Positions 1-12,339 of a DNA stretch of 64,000 bases are shown here, one piece after another (position 1 is the stretch's first letter; every line of letters starts with the position of its first letter). The stretch covers positions 127,199,338-127,263,337 of the forward strand of contig CM057000.1 of the NCBI GenBank assembly GCA_029891345.1, given 5' to 3'. The position numbers and the translations under genes were made by a program. The notes beneath the pieces are model-generated. The model was not told where the DNA came from and ran no database searches. It saw only the letters and a program-made list of their open reading frames with translations. Source of the DNA: Dryococelus australis. Lineage: Eukaryota > Arthropoda > Insecta > Phasmatodea > Phasmatidae.

Positions 1-639
1 AAGTGTTCAGTAGAGTTATAACCGAATGTAAATTGATATGATGAACTGGCTAATATTGCATGATTTTGATAGGAGTTGAATTCTTTGTTCACTGATTCCC
101 CAAACATGATAGGAAATGTTGGATTCATAATTTCTTAATTAGGAATGTTACTTAGCTAATGCACAGTATTAGGAGTGATGTAATGTATGATTGCAAAATT
201 AGTTTCCTGTACAATACTAACATCTTGAAATGACTAAAAGGTTAATGTGATATGTTTTTATGTCATTCTGTTTACACATAACCTGAAAAAATATAATTAA
301 GTATACCTATCATGTATTATATATTTAAACCTGTAACTTAGATACATCCCTCTATCTTAACATTCATTTGAAGGTGTGATAACATTTAAACCATATACCA
401 TACAGAAGTATTTCTGGTCTACTATTACTTAAACCTAACAGTTACAAAATTATTTACAAACTTTAAAGAGTTATTTTTCATATAAAATTTTGTCTCATTG
501 TATGATAGTTGCTTCATGAGCAAGTATAAAGGTATGTTGTGTTTAGAGTAATATTATAGGATCACGGAGATATGTTTACATTTCGGTGACTGAAGCTCGA
601 ATGAGCTCCGAACAATAGTGGCATTGTGATTGATAAACT
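1..639. other. AT-rich sequence, nothing recognised
   Basis: No open frame, repeat or RNA signature that I can support. It may be the 5' flank of the zinc-finger relic that follows. Confidence 0.5.
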
Positions 640-1872
640 TTGTTGGTCATTGTTTCATTCAATGGATCACTGGTAGATTGGATATCTAACAATGGTTTGC
701 TTTTACCCCTCGTATATTACTTTATTTACGAAAGGTATAGAAACTCGCTGTCTTTAGGTATTTCGTTCCGTCTGTTTAGGATGATAGAGGTGAAAATATT
801 GGCTCTGAATTCTTCAGAAGAAACCTCGCATCAAGCACTAGATATACGGCTTAAGTGTTGCTATTGTACTAAGGAGTATATGCATGAGGGGAAGTTATAT
901 TCTCATGAATGCTACTGCCATAGTAAACCTACTCTCCATCTACACAGATGTTTGAAATGTCAATCTTTGTTTGGTACTAATGATAAACTAGATCTACATG
1001 TTATAAGCTGCTGTGGTTTTACTCCTGCAATGGGTGAATCATCCCTTGGATTACACTGCCAGCATTGCAATAAAAAGTTTAATCATATTCGCGGTATACA
1101 GTGCCATGAAAGAAAATTAATTTTGTAATGAATCCTGAGTATGATAGGTATTGCTGTACAATCTGTTGATTTATATTTACGAGACAATATGCATTAACAA
1201 GGGACATAGCGGTATGTAAAGGTAATACACCAACGATAATACACCAAGTATGTCTTTTTTTTTTAACAAACATTTACCGCATATAATTATGTTTATCGTC
1301 GTGAAAAGAGAGTATGTTCCAAGAAATCTACTTTGAAAGTATACCGATGTGGAATATGTCTAAGTTTGTTTAAGAAAGAGAGTGCATTAAAATAGCATGA
1401 GGAAGAATGTAAAATTTCCTTGCAATCAGGCACATTGTAACATTATTGGCAACTACTTAGGAAGAGCATACAAGCTTGTTTCCAGTGTAAAACTTGTGAG
1501 GAGTAATTTACTTCACAACGCAATTTGAGAAGCCATCGAAAAAAAAATTGTTTAGGAAACATACTAGAAAATAAATATTTATGTAGTAAAAGTCATTTGG
1601 TGTTTAGTGATCTCACCCAACTTGAAAAACATTTTTTTACTTGCTATGGAAGTGATGGGGTGCATAACTGAAAAGTTTCTGGAAATTAGTGCCGCTTTTG
1701 TTTGAAGTTATTTACATCCTGTAATAATATGTATTGTCACATGACGGGAAATTATTTAAATATCCTGAATGTATAGTACATCGGCATATGATGTGTGAAC
1801 GAATATTTACCAGAAAGTCTATATTAGACAAACATATAGTTAAATGTAAACACAATGAAATGCAGTAATGTA
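640..1872 (+). pseudogene. Degenerate C2HC/C2H2 zinc-finger array
   Basis: The frame is open from about 640 to a stop at 1126-1128, and the first in-frame ATG is at 781, giving about 115 residues. This part holds three Cys/His modules, for example CLKCQSLF followed by LDLH and a terminal C, and CQHCNKKF followed by CHERK. The same reading frame then continues to about 1774 with further finger-like modules (CGICLSLF, CKTCEE, CRFCLKLF), broken by stops at 1264, 1393, 1438, 1504, 1669, 1687 and 1774. A last module (MMCERIFTRKS then DKHIVKC) lies one frame over, to a stop near 1867. The module pattern C-x2-C-x9-12-L-x2-H-x3-5-C suggests a DNA-binding protein. The in-frame stops inside finger cores argue for a pseudogene rather than exons. 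An AATAAA lies near 2030. The exact family is not known. Confidence 0.6.
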
Positions 1873-2212
1873 TGTTTTTTATGGAAACAGTATGTATGTG
1901 TAGGTATTGTAAATCTTATGAAATGGTTTTAGGGTTGTAATATTTATGTTTGGATTGTTAACACATTTATTTTGTTGAAAGGAGAATATGATTGAGTGTA
2001 TTTTAGTATGAAATTTTGACTATTGTATGAAATAAAATTAGAAGTGTATGGAATACTGTTGTTTTTATTAATTCCCTACTTTTATTAACTGATTGGGAGA
2101 AAAGGTTTTTAGTCGAAACTGAGTTAAATTTGAATTGAATGTTATCATCAAATAAAATGTTTTCTGATCATTGTATAGTGTGTTATGATACATATAAATT
2201 AATTGTAAGCTC

Positions 2213-2213
<1 letters not shown>

Positions 2214-2275
<62 letters not shown>
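2214..2275. repeat. (TA)n microsatellite
   Basis: About 31 uninterrupted AT dinucleotides. The open frame across it that reads Tyr-Ile repeats is an artefact. Confidence 0.95.
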
Positions 2276-2277
<2 letters not shown>

Positions 2278-2954
2278 TATTGAGATGGAGTTCCTTAGCA
2301 ATTTAAATGGTATTGAGAAGAGATATACACAATTTTATGATAAAAGTATTTTTTCCAGGAAATAAAGAAAATAAAGAAAATCTTGTGTTAATTAATTATT
2401 TACGGTGAGAAGTTTTTCCTTCCTACTTATTATTGAATGTTTTGAATATAGCAATAATTGCATGACTTAAGTAAATTCTTAAATGTTATCCACCTTCCAG
2501 TAGAAATCGCTTTGACACTAGATAGGGTTTGGGAGGTCGTATCTTTTTGAAAATTAATTATGTCTCTCTGGTGTTGTGAAATTGAGTACCTAGCTTATGT
2601 TTATATGCGAAAATTATTCGAATATTCTAACATTAGATGGAAAGTATATGGGTGTTATTATTGTAAATATTTTAATAATATCTGATGTTGAGTACAAGGC
2701 GAATGAAATGACTTCCACGATGTGATGATGAAGGTATGGGACTTTAAGGTAACATTAGCTTAGCTCGTTGGAATGTTTTAGAAACTAAGTCTGTTGGTCT
2801 GATGTTAGTTATATAAGCTGAAATGGTACCATAATATGATTGTGTTTGTTTTGGATCATTTGAGATGTATGGCAAGTTGATATATTTGTAACGTTATTTT
2901 TTTTTCATTTGGCTTGTAAGTGTAGTTGAGTTGTGTGATTGTATGTGTGTGTTT

Positions 2955-3245
2955 ATGTGTGTGTGTTTGCGGTGCTGGCTTCGGATGTTGTGCTGTTTGT
3001 GGTGCTGTCTTAGGATGTGGAGCATGTGGAGTCTGTGGAGTCTGTGGAGCCTGTGGAGGATGAGGAGAAGATTGTGAAATGTGTGTAGAAGATTGTGTAG
3101 CATGTGGAGCAGATTGTGGAGCATGTGGAGCTGATTGTGGAGCATGTGGAGCATGTGGAGCAGTTTGTGGAGCATGTGAAGCAGATTGTGGAGCATGTGG
3201 AGCAGATTGTTGAACAATTGGAGCTTGTGGATTCTGTGGAGCCTT
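2955..3245. repeat. GTGGAGCA-type minisatellite
   Basis: Imperfect 9-12 bp units built on TGTGGAGCA, with variants such as TGTGGAGTC and GATTGTGGAGCA. The unit is mostly a multiple of three and lacks stops, so short open frames appear on both strands (Leu-His-Met and Cys-Ser-Thr repeats). I treat these as non-genes. Confidence 0.8.
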
Positions 3246-3539
3246 TGCATAAGTGTAAACTCACCTCACAAGCGAAGGTGTTCCCTGAGCACTGTTCGTG
3301 AGGTATGATTACTTGTTACACATTTTGTAACCGAATGTATGAGTCTCGAACCAGTATGTAAATTCTCTATTGTGTTTTATCAATTGATTACTACACCAAT
3401 CTATTTACCTTGATGTGTTTCGCTCGCCATTGACTGTTTAAAGTACAAACTAATAAAACTGAATAAAATGTAAGTATCCTGAATTAAAATTGAGTTCAGT
3501 AGCGATTGGCTCACCAGTCATTAGAGCCAGAGTTAAATG

Positions 3540-4920
3540 AATATAGCTTCATTAGTTGGGAATTATAGGTTACTATGCTTATAAAAGGGCTTTAGGTGTG
3601 TTTGCCCTTGTAGTCTTGTTTACCATTGTAATGAATTTGAAGTTTGTAGATTTGGTAGAAGGGAAATTATTAGTTAGTATGCCTATACAAGGGTTTTAGT
3701 TGTGTTTGACCTTGTAGTCATATTTATTGTTGGGGTTGATGTGTACATTATGAATTTGATGACTGTAGCTTTGGTAGATGGTAAATTATGAGTTAGTATG
3801 CTCATAAAAGGAATTGAGGTGTGCTTGACCTGTAGTCTTGTTTGTTGGTGGGGTTGATGTGTGTGTTATAAAATTGATGCTTGTAGCTTTGGTAGATGGG
3901 AAATTATGAGTTAGTTTGCTTATTAAAGGGCTTTTGGATTGTTTCACCACATAGTCTTGTTTGTTGTTGGGGTTGGTGAGTATGTTATGAAGTTTATGAT
4001 TGTAGCTTTGCTAGATAGGAAATTATAAGGTACTATGCTTATAAAAGGGCATTAGGTGTGTTTGACCTTGTAGTCTTGTTTGCTGTTGGCCTTCATGTGA
4101 ATGTTATGAATTTGATGATTGTAGCTTTGGTATATGGGAAATGATGAGGTAGTATACTTATAAAATGGATTTAAGGCATAATTGACCTTGTCGGAAATGC
4201 CTTAGGGCTTAAATGACTTTACCACCACGATATTAATTGTATACAATGCCGATTTTCTGAATTTCATCTCTTTATCTTCAAGGTTCGGAAATTATGACTA
4301 CATTTATAAAAAGGGCTTAACTCAAATTAAACTTTTGTCAGAAAGTACTGAGGGCCTAAATGACATTATCATCATGTTGTTTATAGGGTATTATACTTAT
4401 GTTATGAATTTGATCCATATACCTTCGATCGTTTGGAAATGACTATATTTACAAGAGGGCTTAACTCAAATTAAACTATTGTCAGAAAGGGTTTGTGGTC
4501 TAAATGACCTTACCATTATGTTGTATGTCGGGTACAGTGTCTACGTTATAAATTTGATGAGCATAGCATCAACAGTTCTGAAATTATGGGTACATTTATA
4601 AAAAGCGCTTAAATCAAATTAATCCTTTGTCAGAGAGTCCTTGGGGCTTAAATGACCTAACCATCGTGTTGGATGTCGGGTATGATACCTATGCTATGAG
4701 TTTGATCACTATATATTCAACGATTCGGATTTTGTGACCACATTTACAAAAGTTCTTAACTTAAATTAAACTTTTGCCAGAAAGAGTTTAGGACTTAAAT
4801 GCCTTTACCATCGAGTTGGATATCGGATACGATGCCTATCTCATGAATTAGATAAGTATAGTTTCAATGGTTCGGAAATTATGAGTATGTTCATAAAATA
4901 TCTTAAAGCATAATTGATGG
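3540..4920. repeat. Diverged satellite array with two period lengths
   Basis: About ten head-to-tail units, each opening with a GGAAATTATGAGTTAGTATG-like block followed by TTATAAAAGGGCTTA. The first five (3555-4135) recur about every 119 bp and share CTTGTAGTCTTGTTTG and ATGAATTTGATG. From 4136 the units lengthen to about 145-150 bp and share AAATTAAACTTTTGTCAGAAAG and TTAAATGACCTTACCAT. The start and end motifs are common to both halves, so one type derives from the other by an internal insertion or replacement. Divergence between units is high, which suggests an old array. Confidence 0.75.
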
Positions 4921-5024
4921 CCTTCCACAACCAACAACCAATCACAGCCCAGCGACTAGGGATAGCGCCAGCTGGTATCCCTCCACTCCAGTACCAGGGA
5001 AAGCGCCAGCTATTTTCCCTCATT

Positions 5025-5586
5025 CGTAATATGGGCAGCACCAGTTTAGTATCGTCCTGTTTGAGACCCTTCCCAGGTTAATCTTATGGCACTACACCTG
5101 CCGGTGACCAAAGTGGCCTCCGACCCGTACGCTCCTACTACTACTTGTAGCCTATGATATTTATTTACTCTGTGTACAGTCTTTCTTTTAGAATAGTATT
5201 TTTTCTTCATTCCTAATATGGGCAACACCAGTTTAGTATCCTCCTGTTTGAGACCCTTCCCAGGTTAATCTTATGGCACTACACCTGCTGGTGACCAAAG
5301 TGGCCTAGGACCCGTACGCTCCTACTACTACTTGTAGCCTATGCTATTTATTTACTCTGTGTACAGTCTTTCTTTTAGAATAGTATTTTTTCTTCATTCC
5401 TAATATGGGCAACACCAGTTTAGTATCCTCCTGTTTGAGACCCTTCCCAGGTTAATCTTATGGCACTACACGTGCCGGTGACCAAAGTGGCCTAGGACCC
5501 GTACGCTCCTACTACTACTTGTAGCCTATGCTATTTATTTACTCTGTGTACAGTCTTTCTTTTAGAATAGTATTTTTTTCTTCATT
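5025..5586. repeat. Three tandem copies of a 187 bp unit
   Basis: CTAATATGGGCAACACCAG recurs at 5025, 5212 and 5399, each followed by the same sequence through CTCTGTGTACAGTCTTTC and TAGAATAGTATTTTTTCTTC. The copies differ at only a few positions, so this is a recent triplication. It abuts the older satellite on its left. No coding content is recognised. Confidence 0.9.
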
Positions 5587-7338
5587 ATCTCTTGATTGCG
5601 TAACAGTTTATGTGTTTCTTCTATTCTATTCATAACTCGCAAATTTTTCACAACTCTAATCACTAACCAGTGTGACGTGTCCTTTCTTTGTAGACATGAA
5701 TGACTTCGTGTTCAATTTCATGAACGATTTCAGCCAAGCTGTATGTTTGACTTCCAATATAAACTGAATGTTAACGTTTAGTGTCATTGACGTTTAGCTA
5801 ATTGACAACGAAATTATTAAATTTCACCTATCACGCAGCCCTCAAATTCAAATAGCAATTGTTAACTACGAACAATAGCAAGTATTCGGGGTTCCTCGTG
5901 AAGGTAATCTTAGAATTTTATAATTTGGTATTCACACGAGATACTGCAAATTTTGACGTGAAAATTATAGAAATTGCGCATAAATTGTAGTAGGCTCCTG
6001 ACAGATCAATTTTTGGAAAAGAATCGGCGCGACACGTGGGTGGTTCTCAAGCACAGGATATCGCTTACAAAATTCTTTTTGTAGCGAAATGCGTCCCAAG
6101 CACATTCTCACGCCAGTATGTGCTTGCTGTGATTCGCCAGTAGTTACATCATTAAGTCCCGTAGACGCAAAATAGCGTCGAGATTGAAACACGGCACGCT
6201 GAGCGCAGTGGAATTTGATAAGTTCCAAACTTGGACCTATAATAATAAAAACATATTCAATAGAATACAATTGACATTTACCGGTGGCACTCAGTGTACT
6301 GGCAACGCATTTATAATCCATTTTATCCCCGCACAAGCTCTCCAAGCATTCGCTACATCACGACCTATCGACTAATTGCACCTCTCTCCTGGGAAGCAGA
6401 ATATCTCCCAGTCATTTACACATGTGCATATAGTTCCAAGGAACATTTTTTTTTGTTATAAACAGTCAATTGCTACACATACATTTTTGTCTTTGTTGCG
6501 GGAATGCACGTTAGAGAGACCGCTGACCATTAGTGTGAATAATTCCACGAATCCACGAGCAGAACATATGATCATGCTCAAAGCTGATGCGAAGTCTTTA
6601 CAACTTCTACAGAATTTCGCGCACCGTACGTGCCGTTCAAGTTGTTATCTACTTGCTGTGGAAAAATCTAAACGTGTTTTTTGGCTTTCACCGGGCCAGT
6701 TTTTAAGTTTACATCCCGTATGCATAATGACATTTGTTGTCTGGTAGTATTTTAAGGGTACTTGAATAATTCCTTCGGGATATTAAACTATGTATGAGGT
6801 AACTATCGGTCGACTTTACCAGCTTAGAACATATTTACTACATACCTCATGTTTTTCTACTTGTGTATTAGAAACTGGTTGTCGCGGTTGTTGGTTAAGT
6901 TACTATGTTTTAATTGCGTTTTTACAAAACAGGTATTTCTAAAAATAAAAAAAGTTTTCATTTCTATGTGTAATGGCGATTGTAGAAATTAACGCAATTT
7001 AACATGAAATGACATAAATTTTATGGGAAATGGAAGTTTACACGTGAATGTGAAAAAATATTCTACAGCGTTATAAACAACTTTAAAATATTGCTCTTAG
7101 AATATATTCAGCAGGATAAGGTGTTACAAAGAGATCACAGAGTAAAGGATATTTAAAAAATAAATTTCATTTTTACTTTAAAATAGGCTGAGAAAAATTT
7201 TTAACTATAATTTTAATTATTCGCGCTACTATAAAACTGCGTTATGATAATAGATAAACTCGTTAACTTGCTCGTAATATAGTAGTTATAAAAGTGCGAC
7301 TGACACAAATATGTATCGTAATGATGTAGCTTATTGAG
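5587..7338. other. No recognised gene or repeat
   Basis: Mostly AT-rich. It contains a 126-codon open frame on the minus strand (5965-6345) and a 123-codon frame on the plus strand (6376-6747). Neither has a motif I recognise, and neither has clear splice or start context. They may be chance or relic frames. Confidence 0.4.
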
Positions 7339-7769
7339 TTTTCACGGTAAGCTGGGCTGGACACTTTCGAATGCCCTGCTTAAAATCTGAGGGGCATGTG
7401 TGCATACTGTGTATTATTCCACTGTACGTAAACCTAACTTTGCTATGGGCCTGATCACATGTGTTATGCGTCGGTCAAGCGGAACTGTGAAATTATTATA
7501 AAATAAATATCTTACACTATTTCTGATTCTTACACTTACATGCATTGAAGGAAAAAAAAACACGAGGCTAAGTAAATCGATTCAGTATCCACAAATGTTT
7601 ACCAAACATTTTTCATTCAAGGTTGAAACATGGAGCAACGTTCATTCTGTCGTTACCAACCTTACCAGGCACATGTCACTTAGGGTGCCTATTAAAATAC
7701 ATGCTGGCAGGGGCGGTGGCAACTTCCAAAGGTTGATTTCAAAAGTTCTGTATTAACCGTAAACAGCCA
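7339..7769 (-). mobile_element. MITE-1 copy (about 425 bp TIR element)
   Basis: First of nine copies in this window of a non-coding element. Its ends are inverted repeats built on AAGGCTGTTCACGATAAAGT followed by GAGCACTTTTGAAA. The body carries landmarks in fixed order: CTGCATATATTTTA, TAAAGTTGGTAACG, TAACTTAAATTATTTCTTTC, CACTTGACCGACGCG, ATAAGGCGGA and CTTAAGCAGGGC. This copy reads in the reverse orientation. Flanks look like TA, suggesting a TA or TTAA target, but I could not fix the target-site duplication. No transposase is encoded. Confidence 0.75.
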
Positions 7770-7800
7770 ATAATAAATAAATTAGGGTTTTGTTTCTATA

Positions 7801-8218
7801 GTCTATTCGCAATTTCTTCACACTTTTATAATCAAACCTTTGAAAATCACCCCATGTATGATGTGTTCGGTTGTTTCATAAATACGCCGTGTATTAGAAG
7901 CGTTCTATAATTGTGGTAACATAAATATAAAATATTTTTGAATGTATTAAAATTTTATTTGTGTTTAATTTATGAATCACAGTATTTAATTTATAACTAA
8001 TATGAATAAAAACAGTGAGGAAATAGGTGTGCTGGTAATGCTTAGTAATAAATAGTTCTTATGCAAAATATTATTACACTGAGTGCGCACGAATGTGGTG
8101 CGTTGTTTCTTTGGTGTAATTATATATACTCGGTTAAGCTTTGTTTGCACGAGGCGGAGGAATATCCTAGAAGCACAACTCGATCAGGACTTCAGAAAAT
8201 TTTGAAACAACCGTACAC
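7801..8218 (+). mobile_element. MITE-X copy (about 420 bp TIR element)
   Basis: Uninterrupted copy of a second short TIR family. It begins GTCTATTCGCAATTTCTTCA and ends with the inverted counterpart near AACAACCGTACAC. Internal landmarks shared with other copies are CCTTTGAAAA, CCCCATGTATGA, ATATGAATAAAAACAG, TTCTTATGCAAAATA and TTAAGCTTTGTTTGCAC. It lies between two MITE-1 copies with about 10-30 bp between each. This copy provides the empty-site reference for the MITE-1 insertion at 47990. Confidence 0.7.
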
Positions 8219-8230
8219 ACACATATATAT

Positions 8231-8651
8231 TCTATTCACAATCATGTGAGCACTTTTGAAAGCCCTGCTTAAGATCTACTTGTATACACGTTGTGTAGTA
8301 TACCGCTTTGTATGCAATTAATATTTCCATGAGCCTCATCACTTTATTCATGCGTTGGTCATATGAAATTGTGGAATTATTAAGAAAGTAAATAGGTTAC
8401 AAAACTGCTCATTTTTAAACTTCGCTGCATTAAAGATTGAAAGCGAAAGAAATAAATTAAAGTTATCACAAATGGCAACCTAATCATTATTATTCGACGT
8501 TTAAGATGCGGAACTACTCTTCCATCTATCGTTACCAACTTGACTGGGCGAATGTCACTCAGTGCGCCTGTTAAAATACATGCATGCAGGGCCAGCGATT
8601 TTTTTTTCTGAGGTTAATTTCTAACGTGCTCACTTTATAGTGAGCAGCCTT
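8231..8651 (-). mobile_element. MITE-1 copy
   Basis: Reverse orientation. The left end is CTATTCACAATCATGTGAGC and the right end is GTGCTCACTTTATAGTGAGC then AGCCTT. It contains AAGATCTACTTGTA and TGCGTTGGTCATATG. It sits 12 bp from MITE-X. Confidence 0.8.
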
Positions 8652-8679
8652 TTACTAGATAAATGTGGAAACAGCTGGA

Positions 8680-9130
8680 CGCGGTTTCCTGTATGACCGG
8701 AGCTTGCGGCGGCAGTGCAGTTCCAAGGGCGAAGTTAGAGCGAGCGCAAGACGTGGCGCCTGACAGGCCATTAGGAGGCAGCTGAGGAAGTCACATGGCG
8801 ACCGCGCACTGCTCTAGTACGGCGACCACGGCGACGACGAAGATGATGATGGCCGTCTAATGCGGTGTGAAACGAGTCCACGGTATTACTGCTGGATCGT
8901 AAAAACACGGCCCCGAGTGGCGAAGAAAGCATGGCGGAGTTGGGAAGGGGGTGAACCCCCCCCCCCCCTCGCCACTTCGCTGAGGTTTGCCGCTGACGCA
9001 GCCATTTGCCATTTAGATGGACGAAAGGAGGAGCCACAGGGAAGAAGGGTGGTTTTCTTCTGGGATGCTTATCGTTTTTCATTACCCGTGGAGGTGGGAG
9101 TCTGGCGAGGCTGTAAAAAAACTGGATCAC
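8680..9130. promoter_or_regulatory. GC/CpG-rich block, possible promoter or first exon
   Basis: The block is much richer in GC and CpG than the surrounding AT-rich DNA, with clusters such as GCGGCGGCAG, GGCGACCGCG and GGCGACGACG, plus a poly-C run near 8957. Open frames of 119 codons (minus) and 143 codons (plus) overlap it, but neither shows a recognisable domain. It could be an unmethylated regulatory island, a 5' exon, or part of an unknown mobile element. No TATA/Inr arrangement is convincing. Confidence 0.3.
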
Positions 9131-9783
9131 TAAAACGATGCCTGCTTCTTACGACGTATGCATTTGCATTAGAATTGAATACGAATTTTAAAAATTCTGC
9201 TTGTGTAAACAGACATATTTATGAGAATTATTTTACGTCTCATTGCCTCTACCGTGAGGCAGGGACTGAGGTGGAAGGGAGAGATGGTTGAGGGGTAAAT
9301 TATACCCCCCACCATAAATTTTGCTGTTGGAATAAATCATAGCATTTGTACCCCCAAAATTTTATTATTGTCATGCCATTTAGCAACATAATAAACTGTA
9401 CAGTTTCAACAATCTCAATTCCTGCACACGATTACGGTTTTGCAGCACTGAATTTGCTTCTTTTTACTTTCTTTGTCGTCGATCAATAAATTCAATTCCA
9501 TTTTTACCTTGAGCGTAAATAACTACTGTTGTTTTCTGCTTGAAAAAAAAATCAAAGAATTCCTTTACACTACAGTTAAACGAGTTACACGAAATAAACC
9601 AAAACTGTTTTCGATATAGAGTATATAAGAGTTTTTAATGCATTTTTGTTTTCATCCCACCAAATAACGAACTTAAAATTCGCAGATTGACATCAGATTT
9701 CTTGTGACAATATTCACTGACTGTGAGGGATGTATATCTACGAGAAAAATATTTTGTTTCCAAATTTACCATATAGCTCTAGG

Positions 9784-9827
<44 letters not shown>

Positions 9828-11609
9828 ATGGAGTGTTTGCCCATCCTTAATAAAATACAGCTCAATACCCTTCGCTTTTCCCGTTTAGATTCCAACATTA
9901 TTTTAACATTGTGTTCTGTAATCGTTCCCAACCAGTAACACCCTCCTCTTACCGCCCTTTTCCCCCCTCACAAATCTGTATCCGTTCTTGCACCATTGAC
10001 ATGTACCCAAATAGGAGTTTATTTTTCTTACTGACCTAAAGCCTATGAACATTGTCCTACAGTGTTCGAATTCCCGAAACATGAAATCTAGACCAAAATT
10101 TGAACAGCATAATAAAATTTGGTATAATTAGATATATTGGAAAGACATTTGACTGCTATGTCTCACATACACAGCAATACTTCATACATTCTATAGTTTA
10201 CTGTTTAAAAATTACAAACATTTCGCAAAAAATACTAACAAAAAATATCAGTAAATGCATGCGTAGAAATAATTTTCTTTAAATTAATACAATTATATTA
10301 TCTGCACTTTTCCTACATTGACATTCTAACTAATTTTGCTGTTTTTATAAGTTATTATCAGACACGTGAAAAATTCGGGAGTTCAATGACCTGTAGGATA
10401 GACTCTACGGTCTTATGTACAAATATGTCGATATCGTCTGCACATTGGCTGTCTTCTGTCACAGCATAATGCCTACGATTGGGTCAACGCTCTCCAGAAG
10501 GTGCCAAAACAATGTGTGGACCAATGGCTTAAGTTATATAAAAGCACTGGTTTTGAATTCTAGCTGGTCCCGGAATGAATCTGCGAATTCCTCAGGTTTC
10601 TAGTCATTATTCAAAAAATAGCCAACAGTTATTCACTCATAAACCGTACATTTTGTTATCTGTTGCTGTGTGTGATGATTTATAGTTTACAATATATAGT
10701 CAATAAAACTAAGCCATTTGAAATTTTTTAAGTATTTCTAATTCAGTTTTCGATTTTTATACTTAGAAAATTTGTACGCAGTGAGACATTTTCACAGGAC
10801 TTCAGGGTTGGTAAAAAAAAATTGTAGTAGCGATCTCCTCCACATAACCATAAAATCATGTGTAAGGACGTGTTAATTTGCACACTTATTAAAGTGAGAA
10901 AGCACTTTTCCTCAAAATTAATTTTTATAATTTCAAAAGTTTATTCCTAACCTGGGTTCAGACAACGACTAGAATAGTATGTATGTCTGTTTGTATAACG
11001 TTTTAATGCCTGTGCCTTTAAATAACAAAAATTTGTAATCATATCATAATGCAGATACGAAGTAATTTTTCTATTTGCCCAAGGTTGTAAAGCACCTTCC
11101 CCTCCACCCCCCCCCCCCCCTTGTCGAATCAACCCCACTACGTAAAAATCGGAATGGAAATCATGGCGTCGCTTGGCAGCGAGACCATTCGGCTGTAGTG
11201 GTCTTTGTTTCCGAGATGACGTAGTTCCCATCCGTTGTGATGGACTTTGTGCTTCGTCCGTAACCTATTCCACCAACAGGCGTCGCCACTTCACCCTTTC
11301 AACTTTGCACTTCTCGTTTCTATTTGTGTTCCGCCGACGTTCGAACTTGCAAGGCCGAATTTCAAAATCTCAGGGCCGAAAGTGCGAACACGTTGCATTC
11401 TCTGGCACATTTTTGTTCCGCCATTATCTCACTTTGTCAAACAAATGAATTTATCGGAGTTTGCGAAGTTTCATAAAAAGTGCAATAGGTACATTGGCTT
11501 TGCAGCATCATTATTATCCATCGTGTAGTGTAAGTAGTACTTCAATTGTGATTTTGAAATGTTACTCAATGGAAACTGACATTCAAGTAATTCATCTACT
11601 GTGAAGGAT
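9131..11609. other. Mostly AT-rich DNA, nothing assigned
   Basis: Contains a (TA)n microsatellite at 9785-9823 and a poly-C run near 11107. A moderately GC-richer stretch at 11160-11420 has overlapping 90-codon frames without recognisable motifs. Confidence 0.5.
9785..9823. repeat. (TA)n microsatellite
   Basis: About 19 uninterrupted TA dinucleotides. Confidence 0.95.
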
Positions 11610-12165
11610 AAATGGAAATATAGTGACAAATACACATCTCTACGTAGTATAAAACACAGTCGCCCGGCGCGTGTGTCTGTGTATTCGGTTAAGGATTCTA
11701 AACTACTCGATGAATTATGATGCGGTTTTTACTGTAATTTAGACAATTTTTCGAGAAAGGTTTTAATATATAAAACATTAATATTTAACGTGAGGATAGT
11801 ATAGAAATGTCGACTTTTTTTTTAGTAAAGTCGGAAAAAGCCGCTTTTTGGGAGCTTACATTGCTTACGCTGACTAAACCACATGATACACACCAAATTG
11901 ATGTACTACAGAAATGTAGACCTCAAAAAGGTCTACAAAAATGTCCGTGACAACATTTGTTTATTTTTAAGGATGACCCACAGTAACAATTTTTGTATTT
12001 TAGGAGTTAAAGGCTATTTGAAGACTGTGAAGGGGTGCATAAATAGACCATTGCTGATGCAATTGGGCTTATTATGGGAATTTTTATGGCTCGTACTTTT
12101 CGCAGATAGCTTCTTCAAACTACACACACGTATATGTATATATTTGCGTTTCTAACATAACTATA
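11610..12165 (+). repeat. Interspersed repeat Y, copy 1
   Basis: Aligns by eye, with small indels, to the reverse complement of 59395-59820. Shared landmarks in order are GTCGCC(C/T)GG, GTGTGTCTGTG, ATTCGG(T/C)TAAGG, AGAAATGTCGAC, AAGTCGGAAAAAGC, ACACCAAATT(G/A)ATGTACTAC and CCCACAGTAAC. Both copies can be read as SEKAAF and then, one frame over here, TKLMYYR-x-VDLKKV. That suggests decayed coding sequence of an unknown element protein. The ends are not defined and no terminal repeats were found. Confidence 0.55.
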
Positions 12166-12339
12166 GTTTATTTGTAAGTGTATAGTGATATAATGCAAAA
12201 TGCAGTAAATACAATGACTGGTATTGAATAATTTTACTTATGTTATATTTTTCATTTACAACTGCATATAACTAAAATGAGAAGTTAAGAAAAAACTACC
12301 GGTAGAAAGCTAACTTTGATTGGTTTTTGTTGTTTTACA

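Noticed and set aside
2894-3301. Leu/His/Met-rich and Cys/Ser/Thr-rich small proteins
   Set aside because: They are translations of the GTGGAGCA minisatellite, open on both strands.
5965-6345. 126-codon minus-strand frame as a helix-turn-helix transposase start
   Set aside because: Vague resemblance only, with no conserved residues I could point to.
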